A stretch of 64,000 bases of DNA, from positions 1 to 64,000 of the forward strand of contig NZ_JANRKL010000181.1 in NCBI RefSeq assembly GCF_033763495.1, in the 5' to 3' direction. Origin of the DNA: Haliscomenobacter sp033763495. GTDB lineage: Bacteria > Bacteroidota > Bacteroidia > Chitinophagales > Saprospiraceae. Positions 1-8,236 of the stretch are shown here, one piece after another. Under the pieces are notes generated by a model that searched no databases, was not told where the DNA came from, and worked only from the letters and a program-made list of their open reading frames with translations. Position 1 is the stretch's first letter. Each line of letters starts with the position of its first letter. The position numbers and the translations under genes were made by a program.

Positions 1-55
1 GCAACTCCTTGGGCAGGGACCGAAACAAACTAGGTGTGGGTGTGAAAGTGTGAAC

Positions 56-181
56 GTGTGGGTGTGACAGCCTTCCATTCCCACAAGAAACCCCGCCAAC
101 CCACAAGAAAGGGTTTGGGTGTGATCGTGTGAGTGTGGGTGTGACAGCCTTCCATTCCCACAAGAAACCCCGCCAACCCAC
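56..181. repeat. 49-bp direct repeat, two identical copies
   Basis: Copies at 56-104 and 133-181 are identical and lie 77 bp apart. Each starts GTGTGGGTGTGACAG and ends CGCCAACCCAC. The flanks are also rich in GTGTGGGT/GTGTGAAA octamer-like units. No ORF of credible composition crosses it. It may be the right part of a larger intergenic repeat whose partner arm lies left of the window. Confidence 0.85.
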
Positions 182-236
182 GGATTTATCCGTGGGAGGC
201 TACCAAAAGGTCCTAACCCACGAATTTATTCGTGGG
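177..236. repeat. pair of short perfect hairpins
   Basis: CCCACGGA-TTTA-TCCGTGGG at 177-196 and CCCACGAA-TTTA-TTCGTGGG at 217-236 are perfect 8-bp stems with the same TTTA loop. The stems differ by a compensatory G/A-C/T change, so pairing is kept while sequence varies. They sit in the 5' region of the DUF4331 gene. No T-run follows, so they are not classical terminators. Confidence 0.8.
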
Positions 237-294
237 AGATTCGAAGGACTACTTATCATCATCAAGCTACAACCATGTAGCACAAAGCACAATC

Positions 295-2340
295 ATGAAA
301 AACTTTTTTAAAACCATACTTTGTCTAAGTCTGTTGGCCATCAGCGCCTCGCTGTTTGCCTCCAGTCACCGGGAAGCACCGCTGATCGCGGATGATCCCT
401 TGGCGGACAATACCGATTTGTACGCCTTCCGCAGCCCTGATGAACCAGGCATGATCACCATCATCGCCAACTATGTTCCACTGCAATTGCCACAAGGTGG
501 CCCCAACTATTACAACTTTGGTGAAAACATCCGCTATGAGATCCACATCGACAACGATGCCAGCATTCCCGGCGATGAAATCACCTTCCGTTTTACGTTC
601 AAACTGGTGAATGAAGACCCTACTACTTTCTTCAACATCCGTTTGGGCAAACAAAACCTGAAAGCCACTTACACCCTTGAGCGCAGCATCGATGGAGGTA
701 AAAGTTTCCAGATGGTGATCAGAAATGGTGTAGTACCACCCAATAACGTTGGTACCCGCTCGATTACCAGCGGAGTTGGTCTGGATACCCGTTATGCAGA
801 TTTGGTACAAAATGCCATCACCACTTCTTCTACTGGTGAAAAAGTATTCTGCGGCCCAGCCGACGATCCTTTCTTTGTAGACCTGGGTGGCATTTTTGAC
901 CTCGGTGATTCACCTCGTCAAGGTAGCAAATCTCGCGATGGCGTCAAGTGTTTGAATGTAAGCACCATTGCCATTCAAGTGCCCATTCGCACCTTGCTGA
1001 AAAAAGGAGCTTTCTATTTGCCCAAGACCATTTTGGATCCTGACTATGTGATTGGAGTATGGGCTTCTTCCAGCCGTCGCGCCATCCGTACTTTGTCTAA
1101 AGGCAAAGAAACGCACTCTGGTGATTGGGTTCAGGTATCTCGCCTGGGTATGCCTTTGACCAACGAAGCGGTGATTCCAATTGGTTACAAAGACTATTGG
1201 AACGCACTCAGCCCTTATGCTGAAATCAGCGACACTGTTTTAGACAATTTCTTCTACAATCCAGAATTGGCCCTGTACATGGACGATTCTCAGTTCGGTA
1301 CTGCCGTTCCAGCAATGAAGCAATTGCGCATCCAGCGCAAGTCTTTGGGTTCATTCGACTTTGGCTATGGCAAAGATGGTTTGTATCCACTTAAAGGGAA
1401 TCCTGCGCTGAATGGAACAGCGCTTGATGATAAGGTGTTTGGTACATTATTGCTTCCTGGCCCAGGAAAGGCTCGCTCTGTAGATCTTTGGCCGATCTTC
1501 CACACGGGTGCCCCGAACCTTCCCCCTTACCAATTGGCAACGGGCAAAGGTGGAAACCCCCTGGCGCCAGGTAAGCCTTTCATCCACAACTTCCTCCCCA
1601 ACGGTGGTGACATGTTGCGTTTGAACATGGCTGTACCTGCTACCCGCCGTAGCGATCCTAACTTCAGCTCACTGGGCTTGGTTCAAGCAGCAGTAATGGG
1701 TTTGACGCATCCAAAATACAAAGGCAACCGCAGCCTGGAATTCATCCCGAATATGGATGGTTTCCCAAATGGTCGCCGCTTGGAGGATGACGTTACCCGG
1801 ATTGAATTACAAGCAGTAGCTGGTGTGGTTTTGGCTGCCGTTGGGTTGTGGTATGACGACTTTGATGGTAAAAACCCTGTCAGCACCGACTTGATTGATG
1901 TCCTGACCTACACCACTGGCGTAGAGAAAAACGATGCAAAATTTGGGATGAGCTTCCCTTACGTAGCATTGCCCTGGGCTGGCGACGGCAAATGTGGTGG
2001 CGTAGAAGTAAGCAGCCCAAGTACGGCAGCTATTGCTAACGCCGCTGCGGAAAGCAGCTTGTTGAACGCGCCAAAAGTTGTAGCAGCGGTTTATCCAAAC
2101 CCGGTACGGGATGAGATCAACTTCAATTTACGGTCTCAAGGTGAAAACCAAATTCAAATCGACCTTTACGACTTGAATGGCCGCAAATTGAACAGCATCA
2201 TCTCCACTACGGTATTCGAAGGTGAAAACGCCATTCAGGCGAAACTTCCAGTAGGCCTGGCCAAAGGCAACTACTTTGCAAGGATCATCGACAAGAATGG
2301 TGCCGTATTGCAGAATGTGAAAATTGTAAAAGTCAACTAA
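295..2340 (+). CDS. secreted DUF4331 family protein with T9SS sorting domain
   Basis: 681 residues. Signal peptide at about 1-22 (MKNFFKTILCLSLLAISAS), then the DUF4331 hallmark SSHREAPLIADDP near residue 24 and the conserved NTDLYAF. This family has no established enzyme activity. The last 80 or so residues (YPNPVRDEINF onward) match a type A T9SS C-terminal sorting domain, so the protein is probably exported and anchored or released by type IX secretion. The ATG at 295 is preferred over an in-frame start at 232 because only it places the signal peptide at the N-terminus. The TPR lipoprotein follows after a palindromic gap and may be co-expressed. The function is unknown. Confidence 0.9.
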   Translation: MKNFFKTILCLSLLAISASLFASSHREAPLIADDPLADNTDLYAFRSPDEPGMITIIANYVPLQLPQGGPNYYNFGENIRYEIHIDNDASIPGDEITFRFTFKLVNEDPTTFFNIRLGKQNLKATYTLERSIDGGKSFQMVIRNGVVPPNNVGTRSITSGVGLDTRYADLVQNAITTSSTGEKVFCGPADDPFFVDLGGIFDLGDSPRQGSKSRDGVKCLNVSTIAIQVPIRTLLKKGAFYLPKTILDPDYVIGVWASSSRRAIRTLSKGKETHSGDWVQVSRLGMPLTNEAVIPIGYKDYWNALSPYAEISDTVLDNFFYNPELALYMDDSQFGTAVPAMKQLRIQRKSLGSFDFGYGKDGLYPLKGNPALNGTALDDKVFGTLLLPGPGKARSVDLWPIFHTGAPNLPPYQLATGKGGNPLAPGKPFIHNFLPNGGDMLRLNMAVPATRRSDPNFSSLGLVQAAVMGLTHPKYKGNRSLEFIPNMDGFPNGRRLEDDVTRIELQAVAGVVLAAVGLWYDDFDGKNPVSTDLIDVLTYTTGVEKNDAKFGMSFPYVALPWAGDGKCGGVEVSSPSTAAIANAAAESSLLNAPKVVAAVYPNPVRDEINFNLRSQGENQIQIDLYDLNGRKLNSIISTTVFEGENAIQAKLPVGLAKGNYFARIIDKNGAVLQNVKIVKVN

Positions 2341-2450
2341 AAGTTGAGAGGGTTGAGGAAGGTTGAGAAGGTTTAGGCTACCGCAGTGACTTAGACGCAG
2401 GCCAGTATCAACCTTCTCAACCTCCCTCAACCTTCTCAACCTTCTCAACA
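2341..2450. repeat. gene-end palindrome A (GGTTGAGAA units, core variant)
   Basis: Starts at the base after the TAA of the DUF4331 gene. The left arm holds units of the GGTTGAGAA type and the right arm holds the complementary AACCTTCTC units. The arms pair imperfectly in shifted registers. The centre carries CTACCGCAGTGACTTAGAC, a diverged half of the core also present at 5126, 36117, 52135 and 63855. The downstream half of the core is missing. Confidence 0.8.
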
Positions 2451-2458
2451 AAAAAGCC

Positions 2459-3673
2459 ATGTACCACCGCATTTCCATCCTTTTCCTTTTCCTTGCTTTC
2501 GCTTTTGCTTGTGCCAAGAAGCAAACTGAGTCAGCTACCCTGACGGTCAAAGACATTCCATTACTGCTTGACCGCAATGAAGCCATCCAAAATGGCCAAG
2601 AATGGTCGGACGTCCAAAGTTACTACGGTACTTCCCGCCAGGCACTGCTGGATAACCCCAAAGACTACGAAGCAGCCCTCAAATTGGTATACGTATTTGT
2701 CAACGAAGCCCGCATCACCGGCGAGCACGGACATTACTACCCAGCTGCGCTGAAAATGAGTGATTATATTTTGCAAAAACCAGAACTGGAAAAAGACCTC
2801 CAATTTCGGGCCATGGCCGCCAAAGCAGGCGTCCAATTATCCCTACACGACTTCAAAAATGCCCTAAAAACCGGCACTGAAGCCATGAACATCAACCCTT
2901 ACAACGCCCAGAATTATGGGGTATTGGTAGATGCCAATGTTGAATTGGGCAATTATGATGAAGCCGTCAAGATGGCGGACAAAATGGTTTCGATTCGCCC
3001 TGACTTGCGCTCTTACGCCCGGGTTTCCTACTTGCGTGAAATTTACGGGGATGTGGATGGTGCCATTGAGGCCATGAAAATGGCGGTAGATGCTGGTTTT
3101 CCGGGTCAAGAACACACCTGCTGGGCCAGACTTACCCTCGGTAATTTGTACAAACAATACGGCAACCTCGATGCAGCTGAAGGCGAATACAACACCATTT
3201 TAAAGGAACGCCCTAACTATCCATTTGCGGTTGCTGCCCTGGCTGAAGTGGCCGTGGAGCGCAAGAAATACGGAGAAGCGGAAAAGCTGTTTAAAGATGC
3301 TGCCAATATCATCCCTGAAGTAGGCTTTTATGAGGAACTCGCCAGATTGTACAAAGCTCAAGGTAAAGATGAAGCTTGTAAAAAAACCCTGGCTGAAATT
3401 TGGCCCATGCTCGCAGATGATGAGGCCCACGGCCACAACATGAACCTGGAATACGCCAGCATTTACGCCGACATCGTTGGTGATTTGAATAAAGCGCTGA
3501 AATACGCGCTGAAAGAATACGAAATCCGCCCCGAAAACATTGACGTTAACCGCAAACTGGCCCTGATCTATCAAGATATGGGCAATAGCGCTAAAGCTTT
3601 GGAGCACATGACCAAAGCAGCCAAAACCAATTCCAAACACCCTGAATTGAAACAACTGGCTATAAAAGGGTAG
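2459..3673 (+). CDS. TPR-repeat lipoprotein
   Basis: 404 residues. Type II signal peptide with lipobox AFAC (Cys18), so predicted to be anchored in the periplasm or outer membrane. The rest is helical tetratricopeptide repeats, for example around NPYNAQNYGVLVDANVELG, GNLDAAEGEYNTILKERPN and GNSAKALEHMTKAAK. TPRs mediate protein-protein contacts and no catalytic motif is visible. It follows the DUF4331 gene in the same direction across palindrome A and may serve as its partner or scaffold (inference). A strong terminator ends the unit just downstream. Confidence 0.85.
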   Translation: MYHRISILFLFLAFAFACAKKQTESATLTVKDIPLLLDRNEAIQNGQEWSDVQSYYGTSRQALLDNPKDYEAALKLVYVFVNEARITGEHGHYYPAALKMSDYILQKPELEKDLQFRAMAAKAGVQLSLHDFKNALKTGTEAMNINPYNAQNYGVLVDANVELGNYDEAVKMADKMVSIRPDLRSYARVSYLREIYGDVDGAIEAMKMAVDAGFPGQEHTCWARLTLGNLYKQYGNLDAAEGEYNTILKERPNYPFAVAALAEVAVERKKYGEAEKLFKDAANIIPEVGFYEELARLYKAQGKDEACKKTLAEIWPMLADDEAHGHNMNLEYASIYADIVGDLNKALKYALKEYEIRPENIDVNRKLALIYQDMGNSAKALEHMTKAAKTNSKHPELKQLAIKG

Positions 3674-3698
3674 AGTACATTTTTTTGAGCTATACCAG

Positions 3699-3733
3699 GC
3701 AGTTGAGCAGTTTTCGCTCAACTGCTTTTTTTT
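3699..3733 (+). terminator. rho-independent terminator after the TPR lipoprotein gene
   Basis: Perfect 10-bp stem GCAGTTGAGC (3699-3708) and GCTCAACTGC (3716-3725) with a 7-nt loop, followed at once by a run of eight T. This is the clearest classical terminator in the window and separates the first two genes from the AAA ATPase gene. Confidence 0.92.
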
Positions 3734-3739
3734 TATTGT

Positions 3740-3747
3740 TACATTTG
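3740..3747 (+). promoter_or_regulatory. possible -7 box of the AAA ATPase gene
   Basis: TACATTTG matches the Bacteroidota -7 pattern TAnnTTTG and lies 34 bp before the ATG at 3782, just after the terminator. No good -33 TTTG is found at the usual 19-21 bp spacing, so support is partial. Confidence 0.4.
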
Positions 3748-3781
3748 GGGCATTGGGGCGATAAATGTAATACCCAGGCAA

Positions 3782-5125
3782 ATGGAATTGAACGATCTTG
3801 ATTTTTTATTGGAAGCCGTAAAGGCTTCTCCCGACAATCTGCCACTGCGTAAACTACTGGCTTCAGCACTATTAAAAAATAGTCGTTTTGAAGAAGCAGA
3901 AGTGGAGTACAAAGCTGCTCTACGCATGGCACCAGAAGATTTGACCCTGCAAATGGGTTTGGCCACTGCTTTTTTAGAGCAGGGTAAAACGGCGATGGCC
4001 ATGGTCATCATGGAAGATATCTTGTCGCATGATACGCCGCCACCTCAGGCCTGGATCATTCAGGCGCGCCTGTTATTGAAGGCTGGCCAAGCCCAACAAG
4101 CTCAGGAGGCCTACGACAATGCCATCAGCCTCGATCCCAATTTGGCCGACGCCTACCTCAACAACGAAATCAGTCAAAAACTGGACCAGTCAGCGGAGCC
4201 CAACAAAGTGCGTTTGGGCGGATTTGGTGACGAAGATGAGGAAGAAGAACGTATCCTTGAGTTTGAGCGACCCAAAGTCAGCTTCAACGATGTAGGTGGG
4301 ATGGAAAAAGTGAAGGAGGAAATTCGGATGAAAATCATCCACCCACTGGAGCATCCCGAAATCTACAAGGCTTATGGAAAAAAAATCGGTGGTGGGATAC
4401 TGCTTTACGGCCCTCCCGGCTGCGGCAAAACCCATTTAGCCAGGGCTACTGCAGGTCAAATCAAGAGCAATTTTATGGCGGTGGGCATCAACGAAATCCT
4501 GGACATGTGGCTGGGACAGAGTGAAAAAAACCTGCACGCCATCTTCCAAAAGGCCAGGCAAATCAAGCCTTGTGTGCTGTTTTTTGACGAAGTTGACGCT
4601 CTGGGCGCCAATCGTAGCGACATGCGCATGAGTGCAGGAAGGCACTTGATCAACCAATTCCTCAGTGAACTCGACGGCATCGAGCAGTCCAACGATGGAG
4701 TTTTGATTCTGGCAGCCACCAATGCTCCCTGGCACCTCGATCCAGCTTTCCGCCGCCCTGGTCGTTTTGACCGGATCATTTTTGTACCCCCACCAGATGA
4801 AGCGGGCCGGGCAGCCATTTTGGAAATTCACTTGCGCGACAAACCGGTTTCGAACATTGATTTTGCCAAAATCGCCCAAAAAACCAATGGGTTCTCTGGT
4901 GCTGATTTGGAAGCTGTAATTGATATTGCCATTGAAAACAAACTGGAGGAAAGCATGCGCAAAGGTATTCCGCTCCCTCTCGACACCGCTGACTTGCTCA
5001 AAGCGCTTAACCAACACCGCGCAACCACCAGCGAATGGTTCAGCACCGCCAAAAACTACGCCCTGTTTTCGAATGAAAGCGGGCAGTATGATGAAATTTT
5101 GAAGTATTTGAACGTAAAAAAATAG
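3782..5125 (+). CDS. TPR-AAA+ ATPase (FtsH/Cdc48-type AAA domain)
   Basis: 447 residues. Residues 1-130 are TPR-like helices. Residues 165-400 form a classical AAA module: Walker A GPPGCGKT (210-217), Walker B VLFFDEVD (Asp269, Glu270) and the second region of homology ATNAPWHLDPAFRRPGRFDR with arginine fingers. There is no peptidase or transmembrane segment, so it is probably a cytoplasmic unfoldase or remodelling ATPase that binds partners through its TPRs. The substrate is unknown. The stop codon is followed directly by palindrome B, then by a second TPR gene on the same strand. Confidence 0.9.
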   Translation: MELNDLDFLLEAVKASPDNLPLRKLLASALLKNSRFEEAEVEYKAALRMAPEDLTLQMGLATAFLEQGKTAMAMVIMEDILSHDTPPPQAWIIQARLLLKAGQAQQAQEAYDNAISLDPNLADAYLNNEISQKLDQSAEPNKVRLGGFGDEDEEEERILEFERPKVSFNDVGGMEKVKEEIRMKIIHPLEHPEIYKAYGKKIGGGILLYGPPGCGKTHLARATAGQIKSNFMAVGINEILDMWLGQSEKNLHAIFQKARQIKPCVLFFDEVDALGANRSDMRMSAGRHLINQFLSELDGIEQSNDGVLILAATNAPWHLDPAFRRPGRFDRIIFVPPPDEAGRAAILEIHLRDKPVSNIDFAKIAQKTNGFSGADLEAVIDIAIENKLEESMRKGIPLPLDTADLLKALNQHRATTSEWFSTAKNYALFSNESGQYDEILKYLNVKK

Positions 5126-5232
5126 TTGAGGAGGTTGAGTAGGTTTAGGCTACCGCAGCGGCTTGGACAAGAAAATTGTCAAAATCGCTGCGGTAGCCTA
5201 AACCTACTCAACCTTCCTAAACCTTCCTCAAC
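5126..5232. repeat. gene-end palindrome B with full core
   Basis: Begins right after the TAG of the AAA gene. A 29-bp perfect stem (5132-5160 with 5186-5214) includes CTACCGCAGCG and CGCTGCGGTAG. The 25-nt loop contains an inner GACAA/TTGTC stem. Outside the perfect stem the arms continue as GGTTGAG-type units. It is followed by 13 bp and then the next ATG. Confidence 0.93.
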
Positions 5233-5245
5233 GCAACTTATCTCC

Positions 5246-6517
5246 ATGTCACGCCACCTTGAACGCGCCCAACTCCTCATGGAACAACGGCGCATAGCTG
5301 AAGCTGAAAAAGAACTGGCCCTTGCTCTGCAGGAGTCTCCCGATAATGGATTTGCCTTCCGATTGTTGGCCTTGTGCAAGGTAATGAGCAGAAACTACCC
5401 TGCGGCCTTATCTCCCGCACAACAAGCTTTAGCGCTCGATCCGGATGACCCCGGTAATCATTATATTTTGGCGGTAGCTAGTTTTTACAACAACCAAAAC
5501 CAGCAGGCCAAGGACTTGATTCGCAGCGGTTTGAACCTCAATCCCTACATGCCCTCCATGTTTGAATTGGCTGGAGAAATTGCCATGCAGGAAGACCAAT
5601 GGGAAGAAGCGCTCTATCAGGCTCAAAAAGGATTGGAGATTGATCCCGAAGACACCGAATTGGTCAACCTACGCGCTCGGGCATTGCTCAAACTGAATCG
5701 TACCGCCGAGGCGGAGGCTACGATGGATTACGCCCTGTATACTGACCCACACAATTCCATGTCACACGCCAATCAGGGTTGGGTGGCCGTGCATCAAAAC
5801 AATTTTGAACAAGCAATTGCATCTTTTAAAGAAGCGCTACGCCTCAATCCACAAAATGCCCATGCCCGGGCGGGTTTAAAGGAGGCAATTAAGGCCAAAA
5901 ACCCTTTATACCGCTGGATTTTGAATTATTTCCTGTGGATGAGCAAATTGCAAAGTGACAAACAGTGGTGGTTCATCATTGGTTTGTATTTTGTATACCG
6001 CATCGTGCTGAGTTTGAATAAAAACTTCCCGGCGCTAAGCTTTTTGCTCACCCCTCTGATTGTCCTATACATTCTTTTTGCTTATTCCACCTGGATCGGG
6101 CAACCGGTTTCTAATTTTTTCCTGCGCTTTCACCCGCTCGGAAAACACGCTTTGAGTGCCGATGAAAATCGGGCTGCCAATTGGGTGGGCATTCAATTGC
6201 TTGCACTTTTGGGCGTAGCAGTCTTGTATTGGTTGGCACCTGAAGCGGGTTGGCTCGGCTGGACCAAAGACCGACTGCTTTTTGCCGTCCTGGTAGTTGG
6301 CACCATGTTGATTCCGGTCAGTGGTTCTTTTTTAGCCCCTGAGGGAAGCCAAGCACGTAAGCAATTGGCCTGGTACGCCATCATTCTGGGTGTTTTTGGT
6401 CTGGTTCCAGTCTTATTCCCTGTAGCATTTGAGATGATCTATGTGTATGGGATCGGGATTTTTGTGTATGCTTTTGTGGCGAATTACATCTTACAGCGGG
6501 CAGCAAGGAGATTTTGA
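5246..6517 (+). CDS. TPR domain integral membrane protein
   Basis: 423 residues. Residues 1-220 are tandem TPRs (for example DPEDTELVNLRARALLKLNR and NNFEQAIASFKEALRLNPQN). The C-terminal half has about five to six hydrophobic segments, so the TPR part is probably cytoplasmic and membrane-tethered. An in-frame reading starting at 5126 would translate palindrome B; the ATG at 5246 just after the palindrome gives a normal TPR N-terminus and is preferred. The preceding gene also begins with TPRs, which suggests a shared partner. No known family name can be given. Confidence 0.87.
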   Translation: MSRHLERAQLLMEQRRIAEAEKELALALQESPDNGFAFRLLALCKVMSRNYPAALSPAQQALALDPDDPGNHYILAVASFYNNQNQQAKDLIRSGLNLNPYMPSMFELAGEIAMQEDQWEEALYQAQKGLEIDPEDTELVNLRARALLKLNRTAEAEATMDYALYTDPHNSMSHANQGWVAVHQNNFEQAIASFKEALRLNPQNAHARAGLKEAIKAKNPLYRWILNYFLWMSKLQSDKQWWFIIGLYFVYRIVLSLNKNFPALSFLLTPLIVLYILFAYSTWIGQPVSNFFLRFHPLGKHALSADENRAANWVGIQLLALLGVAVLYWLAPEAGWLGWTKDRLLFAVLVVGTMLIPVSGSFLAPEGSQARKQLAWYAIILGVFGLVPVLFPVAFEMIYVYGIGIFVYAFVANYILQRAARRF

Positions 6518-6571
6518 GTGCTTGTTTGAGCTCAAAAAATTTACCAAAGCAATTTATATTTGAGGTAAAGA

Positions 6572-6811
6572 ATGTTGACCATGACTAAAAAAGAGATTCG
6601 CGACCTGATTGCCAGTGGTCGCCTGAATGAAGCCATTAAAGGACTACCTGGAGTTGTTGCAGAGCACCTGCAAAATGATGTGATTTTGTTACAAAGTCGA
6701 TTGAATGGATTGGAACGCCAGGAGCGTTTGGGTACTATTGATTCGGGCAGTGCCAATATTGAGCGGGCAAAAATCACTGCAGCAGTGCTCGACATGCTCT
6801 CTGGTGATTAA
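6572..6811 (+). CDS. stand-alone effector-associated domain protein (EAD11-like)
   Basis: 79 residues. The pattern TKKEIRDLIASGRLNEAI, then NDVILLQSRLNGLERQERLG, then ERAKITAAVLDML resembles effector-associated domain 11, a small helical adaptor domain usually fused to NACHT/STAND ATPases, caspases or other conflict-system effectors. Here no effector is fused or adjacent. A -7-like TATATTTG lies at 6555-6562, so the ATG at 6581 (MTKKEI) is an alternative start with a short leader. It could be an adaptor acting in trans with an effector elsewhere, or a remnant. The family call rests on visual motif similarity. Confidence 0.7.
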   Translation: MLTMTKKEIRDLIASGRLNEAIKGLPGVVAEHLQNDVILLQSRLNGLERQERLGTIDSGSANIERAKITAAVLDMLSGD

Positions 6812-6946
6812 GCCTGATGGATTGGGTCTTTTTTCTCCTCATAAATGGGGAGATTTTACAAATCCCCTCCAGCGATGAAGCCTAAGAATGTAGAAACCCT
6901 GATCTTTGAGTCATTAATTTGATTGTTCACACACAACACTCAAACC

Positions 6947-8191
6947 ATGAAGACGCACAAGATTATGGCACTTATTACGGCAATGACTCTTTTCCAAACC
7001 CTGAGTGGGCAAAGTAGCAGCGAAGACCACTATGTGGGCACCTTCAGCAATAGCCAATCAGGTCTGGTTTTGTCGATGGATAAGGCAGCTGATGGCAGTT
7101 ACAAGGGTTTTTTCCAGTTGCAGGGACAACAATATACGTTCAGCAATGGGGTCAAACTCTTGGGCATGATCAATGCTGAATACCAATACAATGGCCAGGC
7201 ATTTGCGTTTTCGCTCTCTCGTTTGCTGGGTGAATATTATGTAACTAGCGAAGGGGTAAGTATTCCTGTAGTGAAAACGGCCAATCAAGCTGTCGCCGCC
7301 ACTAAATCAACAGTTGGCGCTGGAAACACCCCAAAAAGCAGTACAGCTACCAGTCCCACTACGTCCAACGTGACAGGTGGCAAAGCAACAACCACCGCTC
7401 CTGCAGCCACTGGTGCCCGGATTTCCGACCCTTACAGTGGTTATTCTTTCCAGACGCCAGCTGCCTGGAAAAGCCAGGAACAAGGTGGTGGTTTCGTACT
7501 CAATAAAGTGGGTACCCAGGTATCGATGAGTGTAAGCCCCCATGAGTACAAAACCCTGGCCGAAATGCGTGCCCAGGTACTCGACGCCAACGACCCCGCC
7601 AGCAATACTTACCTCAAAGCCCAAACCCAGGCTTATGGCAGCAATGGTTTGTTGATCCGTTTTGATGGCACTGCACAAGGCCAAGCTGTAGTCATCGAAA
7701 TGATCAGTTTGTTGTCGCCAAACGGCGGTGGTGTGACCGTAGCCGCTTCAGGAGCAAAGGACCAGTTCGGTGCGGAATATACCTCTCTGGTCAAATCCGT
7801 GGCCAATAGTGTCCAATTCAGCAAACCTCAAACCTCCAGCCTGGCGGAACAATGGAAACAAAAGATCAAAGGCAAAAGGCTGGACTATTACTACACGGGC
7901 AATGGAATGGCCGATCACTACATCATCCACATTTGCTCGGAAGGTACTTTTGTGTACAAAAACGACAATTCCTACAGCTCAAATAATGCTTATACCGACT
8001 TTTCTTACGCAAGTGCAGGTGCGGATGCTGGCAAATGGCAGGTAGTGGCCAAAGGTACTCAACCTACTTTGATTCTGCGCTTCAATGATGGCCGGGTTTG
8101 GGAATATCCAATGAGCCCGGGGAAAGCTGGAAATGAAATCTTGTTGAATGGAAAGCGGTATTTTGTGCAGGCAGGGACGATGTGCCAGTAG
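6947..8191 (+). CDS. secreted protein of unknown function, PsbP-like and lipocalin-like parts
   Basis: 414 residues from the ATG at 6947, which gives a clean signal peptide ending near SGQ. After a short beta-rich part (about 25-95) comes a Thr/Ala/Ser-rich linker (about 100-165). A domain follows that starts DPYSGYSFQTPAAWK and resembles PsbP/Mog1-fold stress proteins. The C-terminal 110 residues (KGKRLDYYYTGNG onward) look like a small beta-barrel with paired Cys. No catalytic motif is visible. It may bind a ligand in the periplasm or outside the cell. It converges on the ATP-grasp gene with 45 bp between and no obvious terminator. Confidence 0.75.
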   Translation: MKTHKIMALITAMTLFQTLSGQSSSEDHYVGTFSNSQSGLVLSMDKAADGSYKGFFQLQGQQYTFSNGVKLLGMINAEYQYNGQAFAFSLSRLLGEYYVTSEGVSIPVVKTANQAVAATKSTVGAGNTPKSSTATSPTTSNVTGGKATTTAPAATGARISDPYSGYSFQTPAAWKSQEQGGGFVLNKVGTQVSMSVSPHEYKTLAEMRAQVLDANDPASNTYLKAQTQAYGSNGLLIRFDGTAQGQAVVIEMISLLSPNGGGVTVAASGAKDQFGAEYTSLVKSVANSVQFSKPQTSSLAEQWKQKIKGKRLDYYYTGNGMADHYIIHICSEGTFVYKNDNSYSSNNAYTDFSYASAGADAGKWQVVAKGTQPTLILRFNDGRVWEYPMSPGKAGNEILLNGKRYFVQAGTMCQ

Positions 8192-8236
8192 ATTCTCAAG
8201 CAATTGATAAGCAACTTGCCTCAAGTCTAATAGAAC

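Noticed and set aside
129..311. 60-codon frame near the left edge
   Set aside because: It translates the 49-bp repeat and hairpins and overlaps the signal peptide start of the DUF4331 gene; not credible as a gene.
5126..5245. N-terminal extension of the TPR membrane protein
   Set aside because: It encodes the palindrome itself; the ATG at 5246 gives a proper TPR start.
6525..6536. TTTGAGCTCAAA palindrome after the TPR membrane gene as a terminator
   Set aside because: It is a 12-bp perfect palindrome without a loop or a following T-run; more likely chance or a protein site.
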